DNA from: Firmicutes bacterium UBA5201
GTDB taxonomy: Bacteria; Bacillota; Clostridia; Peptostreptococcales; Acidaminobacteraceae
DNA: 64,000 bases
Direction: 5' to 3'
Assembly: GCA_002412775.1 (NCBI GenBank)
Contig: DHVT01000028.1
Coordinates: 76,749 to 140,748, forward strand
This document shows, in pieces, positions 59,689 to 64,000 of this stretch. Each line of letters begins with the position of its first letter. Position 1 is the first letter of the stretch. Both the position numbers and the translations under genes were made by a program. The notes beneath the pieces were generated by a model, which was not told the DNA's origin, did no database searches, and saw nothing but the letters and a program-made list of their open reading frames with translations.

Positions 59689-61077
59689 TTAATTATTTGT
59701 GTCTTTGTTGATGAGGCCGATAAGTTCCTTGTTGGATTCCGTCGAGATCAACGTGTCTATGAAGCGTTCGATAATCTCGGTGTTGTTGAACTTGTCGAAA
59801 TTGCGTCTGATTTGCCACACCGCTTCAAGTTCTTCTGGATCAAAAAGGAATTCCTCACGTCTCGTGCCCGATTTGCGCAAATCGATGGATGGGAAAATGC
59901 GCTTTTCAGATAATTTACGGTCGAGAAGCAGTTCCATATTGCCAGTACCCTTGAACTCCTCGAAAATCACATCGTCCATTCTGGATCCTGTCTCGATGAG
60001 AGCGGTGGCGAGAATGGTGAGCGATCCTCCCTCCTCAATGTTCCTTGCCGCTCCAAAGAAGCGTTTCGGTCTGTGAAGCGCATTTGGATCGAGTCCGCCG
60101 GAAAGTGTTTTCCCGCTTGAAGGCATAACCAAATTGTAGGCTCTTGCCAGTCTCGTGATGCTATCGAGCAATATGACGACATCTTTCTTTTGTTCCACAA
60201 GCGCTTTGGCTCTGCTGAGCACCATCTCCGCCACTTTTATATGATGCGACGGCAGTTCGTCAAAAGTGCTGTAGATGACGTCGGCATTGATGGACCGTTT
60301 CATGTCGGTGACTTCTTCCGGTCTCTCGTCGATCAAAAGGACAATCAATTCGACTTCTGGGTAATTGGTGGATATCGCCTTTGCGATCTTTTGCAGCAAT
60401 ATCGTCTTGCCGGATTTCGGGGGTGCGACTATGAGCCCGCGCTGACCTTTGCCGATCGGTGATACAAAATCGATGATTCTCATCGCATGTTCATCCGAAC
60501 TTCTTTCCAGCCTGAATCTGGATTTGGGATAAAGGGGTGTGAGGTCCTCAAACTTCGGTCTTTTATAGTCCGATCTTGGACGATCCCCATTGATCTTGCC
60601 TACCCGCAATAGTGCGTTGAATCGTTCTCCAGCATTTGGAGGTCTGGTCAGTCCGGAAATCTTATCTCCTGTTCTCATGGAGAACTTTCGGATTTGGGAT
60701 GGCGAGACGTATACGTCCCTTTCACTTGAAAGGAAATTCTCAAACCTCAAAAAACCATAACCTTGCTCGATGATTTCCAGTACACCTTCCACTTCTTCCT
60801 GTGGATTGTGCCTTGGTCTGATTTTGACTTCATCTTCCAGTGAGCGGAGCACTTCGGGATATTCCTTATATTCAATTGAAGAAAAAGACAATTCATCGTT
60901 TTCGTTTTCACGCCCGGAGTCCTCTACCACCTCTTCTTCGACGGTATCGGTGTTCCCGTTGACAATCAAATCGATCAGTTCATCTTTTTTATATTGCGTG
61001 ATGTGTAAAAATCCCATTGCTTTAGCAATTTCCCGCAAATCAGCAACTTTTTTCAGCCTCAGTGTTTCAATTTCCAT
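59689..61077 (-). CDS. rho: Transcription termination factor Rho
   Basis: About 462 residues. The N-terminal helical Rho_N domain (about 1-45, ETLRLKKVADLREIAKAMGF) is followed by an acidic linker, the RNA-binding cold-shock-like domain (about 90-165, VEGVLEIIEQGYGFLRFENF) and the RecA-type motor with P-loop RGLIVAPPKSGKTILLQKIA and Walker B KDVVILLDSITRLARAYNLV. The ATG at 61077 has GGAGG 5 bases upstream. Divergent from the plus-strand gene. Confidence 0.97.
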   Translation of the reverse strand: MEIETLRLKKVADLREIAKAMGFLHITQYKKDELIDLIVNGNTDTVEEEVVEDSGRENENDELSFSSIEYKEYPEVLRSLEDEVKIRPRHNPQEEVEGVLEIIEQGYGFLRFENFLSSERDVYVSPSQIRKFSMRTGDKISGLTRPPNAGERFNALLRVGKINGDRPRSDYKRPKFEDLTPLYPKSRFRLERSSDEHAMRIIDFVSPIGKGQRGLIVAPPKSGKTILLQKIAKAISTNYPEVELIVLLIDERPEEVTDMKRSINADVIYSTFDELPSHHIKVAEMVLSRAKALVEQKKDVVILLDSITRLARAYNLVMPSSGKTLSGGLDPNALHRPKRFFGAARNIEEGGSLTILATALIETGSRMDDVIFEEFKGTGNMELLLDRKLSEKRIFPSIDLRKSGTRREEFLFDPEELEAVWQIRRNFDKFNNTEIIERFIDTLISTESNKELIGLINKDTNN

Positions 61078-61217
61078 TTTCGCCTCCGGTGCATATATTA
61101 AATCCACGCAACAATTCAAATCTGACGTTTAAGTATATTCATTTTGTGATATATTCTATTATAAGGTTTATTCAATATTATCACAATTCAATCCCTTTAT
61201 CAAACGGTGGTGAGACA

Positions 61218-63053
61218 ATGACAATGAAACACAAATTATATATGTTCCTCATGTTCGGCTTGATGATTATTTTGATCTCACCGGCTACTTATGCAAACAC
61301 CCTTTCCCCGTCAATGGGCGGAGAAATCGAGAATGTGAACCTTTTTCTGTCCGATGGTGAGGCGCCTTTTACACTTTCCGCCTTTATCATCAATGATGAG
61401 ATCATGGTTCCGGCGAGATCGTTCTTTGATACTATAGGCGCACAAGTCTATTGGTTCGAAGATAGCCAAGAATTCGTAAGCTATAAAGACAACACCTTCT
61501 CAAAATTCAAAGTCGGTAGCGATTTTGCCATGATCAACGGCAGACCTGTCGCTATACCGGTCCAAATTCTGATCAGCGGCAAAGAGGTGTTCATTCCGTT
61601 AAGCACACTCACCGCAGCTTATGATTTGACCTTTTCACATGATAAACTGAAACAAACGGTCACAATGAATTATCGGGATGATGTGGCCCAGTATCGTGAA
61701 ATCGGATTTTATCATTATAAAAGGGTTCGAATACCGGATTTCGGCATCAGTTTCTACATGCCAGAATTTTGGGAACCCATCGAGGATCAAATTGCCACTT
61801 ACGGATTCGTCACCGAATATGAGCATTATCTGCTGAATGTCAAACTGCTCCCGCTCGATGAAAACTTCACCAGCGCTATACTGCTTGGCAATCTGATCGA
61901 AAACCTTCAGTTTGAGTATGGTGACGCACTCAGTATCACAGGTTCAAAGAATATTCAGGCAGGAGATTACCGGGCGACCAGTCTCTACTATTCACTGACA
62001 ACCGGAAATGAGGTCGTTCATCAGATTTTGTTCGTCTTCTTTCAAAATAATATAGCTTATGTTTTTACCGCGACCTACACGGATGTCAACGATGTCGTAG
62101 AAAGCCGTGAGATTTTCGACACAGTCATCAGCACATTTGAAATCAACAGGTTGTCCATCAATACAATCAATGAGCACTATGTCGAATTCGACAGTTTTTT
62201 CGAATATGATCTCCATTTGAGTACAAATCTTTATTCCAATGTCCAGGTCGAAAATCAATTTCATTTCAGCGGCACTTTGGATTCAAAGGAAAAAGTCGAA
62301 GGCTTTTATATCTCTGTCACAAAGGATTCAGATAGGACCGACTACTATGTTCCAGTCGTTTCCAATACTTTTGACGCAATGGTTTATACACCGTTTGGCC
62401 TTGGAAAACACAACATCAGGGTATTTTTGGATGTCACCGGGGAACCGGATTCTGTCATTGATATCATAGGGTCTCTTGAAACCGAGTCGAATCTTTCTCT
62501 GGACAATTTCATTGATTACGCTCTTCTCGGCAATCGCAACGTCAATACCAGCAAACCTTTGATGCACTTCAGTGTGATCAACATTTCAAGTGATACCATC
62601 AAGAACCTTTTGCCTTCGGAGTTCATCGATTTTGACAGACCTGAGATTTATGCTTTGACCACAAGACTCACTTACAATCTGACCAGTGAATATGCAAAAG
62701 CACGCACCATCTACGAGTGGATTTACGATAATTACACGTTGTCTGACAAGACTTTTGAAGGCGGATTCCTATCGCTCTATGAACTGATTGAAACGACATC
62801 GGCCAATGAAGTTGAAATATGTATGCTTTATGCCGGTCTGTTGAGGGCCAATGATATTCCCGCCAGAATCGTCAGAGGCTCATTTGAGGAAAAATCGGAT
62901 TACTGGGTGGAAACCTTCATCAACGGCAAATGGCTCATTGCAGATCTTGCACAGGACATCACCAAGCGCGATGACGGTGGTCCGAAACGTTTCAATCTCT
63001 CAAGGAGCTCTCACTATTCGAATTTCCTCAGTACGGAGATATTGCCTTTTTAA
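61218..63053 (+). CDS. Secreted copper-amine-oxidase-N/transglutaminase-like protein, probably inactive TG
   Basis: 611 residues from the ATG after GGTGGTGAG. Signal peptide TMKHKLYMFLMFGLMIILIS, cleavage near TYANT. A copper-amine-oxidase-N-like beta domain (about 45-150, IINDEIMVPARSFFDTIGAQ, then EVFIPLSTLTAAYDLTFSHD) acts as a wall/surface module. The C-terminal transglutaminase-like fold (about 485-590) keeps LLRANDIPARIVRG and WVETFINGKWLIAD. However, the position of the catalytic Cys is Glu531 and the His position is Asp (SDYWVE), so it is likely a binding module. It is the only long plus-strand gene in this part of the window. Confidence 0.85.
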   Translation: MTMKHKLYMFLMFGLMIILISPATYANTLSPSMGGEIENVNLFLSDGEAPFTLSAFIINDEIMVPARSFFDTIGAQVYWFEDSQEFVSYKDNTFSKFKVGSDFAMINGRPVAIPVQILISGKEVFIPLSTLTAAYDLTFSHDKLKQTVTMNYRDDVAQYREIGFYHYKRVRIPDFGISFYMPEFWEPIEDQIATYGFVTEYEHYLLNVKLLPLDENFTSAILLGNLIENLQFEYGDALSITGSKNIQAGDYRATSLYYSLTTGNEVVHQILFVFFQNNIAYVFTATYTDVNDVVESREIFDTVISTFEINRLSINTINEHYVEFDSFFEYDLHLSTNLYSNVQVENQFHFSGTLDSKEKVEGFYISVTKDSDRTDYYVPVVSNTFDAMVYTPFGLGKHNIRVFLDVTGEPDSVIDIIGSLETESNLSLDNFIDYALLGNRNVNTSKPLMHFSVINISSDTIKNLLPSEFIDFDRPEIYALTTRLTYNLTSEYAKARTIYEWIYDNYTLSDKTFEGGFLSLYELIETTSANEVEICMLYAGLLRANDIPARIVRGSFEEKSDYWVETFINGKWLIADLAQDITKRDDGGPKRFNLSRSSHYSNFLSTEILPF

Positions 63054-63099
63054 AAAATAGGGAGGGTGCGATCATTTTGATCGCACCCTCCCTATTTTT
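63053..63099. terminator. Strong bidirectional terminator
   Basis: A 22-bp perfect stem (63053-63074 with 63078-63099, arms with AGGGAGGGTGCGATCA) and TTT loop, with A and T runs at the ends. It starts at the stop codon of the plus-strand gene and also faces kce from the other side. Confidence 0.95.
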
Positions 63100-63107
63100 C
63101 GCGTAGG

Positions 63108-63128
63108 TAAGTTTCCGTAGGAAACTTA
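63108..63128. repeat. Small hairpin TAAGTTTCC-GTA-GGAAACTTA
   Basis: A 9-bp perfect stem between the two copies of the terminator sequence. No T tract, function unknown. Confidence 0.5.
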
Positions 63129-63159
63129 TTAGCGTCTCAGTAAATTTTTCAAACCGTAA

Positions 63160-63194
63160 GTGCGATCATTTTGATCGCACCCTCCCTATTTTTC
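63160..63194. repeat. Partial duplicate of the terminator
   Basis: 35 bases identical to 63066-63100: the loop-proximal stem GTGCGATCA/TGATCGCAC and the 3' flank. The matching left arm is missing, so only a 9-bp hairpin can form. It lies 5 bases after the kce stop codon. Confidence 0.8.
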
Positions 63195-63198
63195 TTCA

Positions 63199-64000
63199 TT
63201 AAATCCCAAGTATTGCTCTAGCCTCATCAGGTGTTGCCACTTCCCTGCCGACTTCCTTTGCGATGCGGACAATACGCTCCACAAGCTGGGCATTGGACGT
63301 TGCAAGCTCACCTTTGCCATAATAGACGTTATCCTCAAAGCCAACTCTGACATGTCCACCTAGAACGATGGCCATCACGGCGAGAGGCAATTCGCTTCTA
63401 CCGATTCCCGCTACGGTCCAAGTGGAACCAGCAGGGAGTTGAGCGACCATGAACATGAGATCTTCCGGTGTTCCCGGACACGCTCCAGGCACTCCAAGCA
63501 CCAGGTCAAAATGAAGCGGTGCCTTAACCAGGCCCCTTTTGACCAATTTCTTCGCATTTTCAATCATGCCGCGTTCAAACACTTCAATTTCAGGTTTGAC
63601 ACCGAGATCGAGCATACGCTTTGCAAATTTCTCCATATATTCTTCCGTATTCATGAACACATCAGGGCCGAAATTGCATGTGCCCGTACTGAGTGTCGCC
63701 ATTTCAGGCTTAAGCTCGACAGGCTGAAGTCTTTCTTCTGGCGTGTGCCATACGGCTCCTCCTGTAGAGGGTTGAAAAATGATATTGCATTTCGATTCAA
63801 TACTTTCCTTGATTGCACGGTAAGCTTCAATATCCTGCGTGGGATCACCTTTTGCGTCTCTCGCGTGGACATGTACAATAGAAGCGCCCGCTTTATAACA
63901 TTCAAATGCCGCTACTCCGATTTCTTCGGCTGTCAGTGGCAAATTAGGTTGTTGTTCTCTTGTGACTTCCGCTCCAGTGAGCGCCGCGGTGATGATCAAT
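63199..64000 (-). CDS. kce: 3-keto-5-aminohexanoate cleavage enzyme (BKACE family), 5' end outside window
   Basis: 267 residues visible; family proteins are about 272-276, so only a few N-terminal codons are beyond the right edge. The visible start IITAALTGAEVTREQQPNLP, the metal-binding AGASIVHVHARDAKGDPTQD (HVH) and CNIIFQPSTGGAVWHTPEER are typical. With acetyl-CoA it cleaves 3-keto-5-aminohexanoate in lysine fermentation; related BKACE enzymes act on other beta-keto acids, so the substrate is inferred from close similarity to Kce. The full operon is not in view. Confidence 0.88.
   Translation of the reverse strand, partial: LIITAALTGAEVTREQQPNLPLTAEEIGVAAFECYKAGASIVHVHARDAKGDPTQDIEAYRAIKESIESKCNIIFQPSTGGAVWHTPEERLQPVELKPEMATLSTGTCNFGPDVFMNTEEYMEKFAKRMLDLGVKPEIEVFERGMIENAKKLVKRGLVKAPLHFDLVLGVPGACPGTPEDLMFMVAQLPAGSTWTVAGIGRSELPLAVMAIVLGGHVRVGFEDNVYYGKGELATSNAQLVERIVRIAKEVGREVATPDEARAILGI

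Noticed and set aside
1..64000. tRNA or rRNA genes and prophage genes
   Set aside because: None was recognized by eye on either strand; no integrase, terminase or structural phage genes are present.

Overview
The window looks like a chromosomal segment of an anaerobic, motile, non-sporulating member of the Clostridia (Bacillota). The closest feel is Fusibacter, Acidaminobacter or Acetobacterium-like Peptostreptococcales/Eubacteriales, but this is inference from gene content and not a species call. Supporting traits are a Na+-type ATP synthase with a mixed c-ring, a lysine-fermentation type cleavage enzyme (Kce), a SAM-I riboswitch on metK, strong GGAGG Shine-Dalgarno sites, and sigma-D/CsrA/FliW flagellar control. 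Nearly all genes lie on the minus strand, so operons read from right to left.

1-26.1 kb is a late flagellar locus. Read right to left it runs recD2, comF, yvyF, flgM, flgN, flgK, flgL, DUF6470, fliW, csrA, flagellin 1, flagellin 2, [maf and the legionaminic acid operon], flaG, fliD, fliT-like, fliS, small motility gene, FlgN/FliT-like gene, hpf. This is the Bacillus subtilis comF-flgM-hag-fliD-hpf order with a visibly AT-rich sugar island inserted between the flagellins and flaG. The island encodes a complete GDP-route legionaminic acid pathway (legB, legC, ptmE-like, legH, legI, legG, legF). It also carries a PIG-L deacetylase and a formyltransferase-like protein that could change an N-acyl group, plus a Maf transferase to load the sugar on flagellin. 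Sigma-D promoters precede flgM, flagellin 1 and flaG, and probably legB and flgF. Both flagellin leaders carry a perfect hairpin with an AGGA loop, a textbook CsrA site.

26.1-34.6 kb holds metK under a SAM-I riboswitch, a conserved protein of unknown function coupled to a phosphoglucomutase, a patatin-like phospholipase, and flgF-flgG-flgJ basal-body genes.

34.6-39.7 kb is an accessory block: an orphan lipoprotein and nadA-nadB-nadC, embedded in repeats. It separates mbl from flgF/flgG (flhO/flhP), which are neighbours in B. subtilis. The repeats are REP/BIME-like GGTACCAATTGGGGACA palindromes, 9-bp tandem arrays in opposite orientation, a recurrent wobble-paired terminator hairpin, and five arrays in which a constant AAAACCACT linker alternates with hairpins of unrelated stem sequence. 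These linker/hairpin arrays also occur at 26.2-26.5 kb around a REP pair and are the least explained structure in the window.

39.7-64 kb is a conserved housekeeping block: mbl, murA, the complete atp operon (atpZ-I-B-E1-E2-F-H-A-G-D-C), wecB, tagO, upp, rpiB, tsaC, a cation/proton antiporter, prfA, prmC, DUF1385, tdk, rpmE and rho. It then has one plus-strand gene for a secreted transglutaminase-like protein that seems to lack its catalytic Cys and His, and a kce gene cut by the right edge. The block matches the B. subtilis rho-to-flhP region, but spoIIR, spoIID, spoIIQ and spoIIID, which sit there in spore formers, are absent. The ATP synthase has one four-helix (V-type-like) c subunit with a single ion-binding carboxylate and one ordinary two-helix c subunit, as in Acetobacterium woodii.
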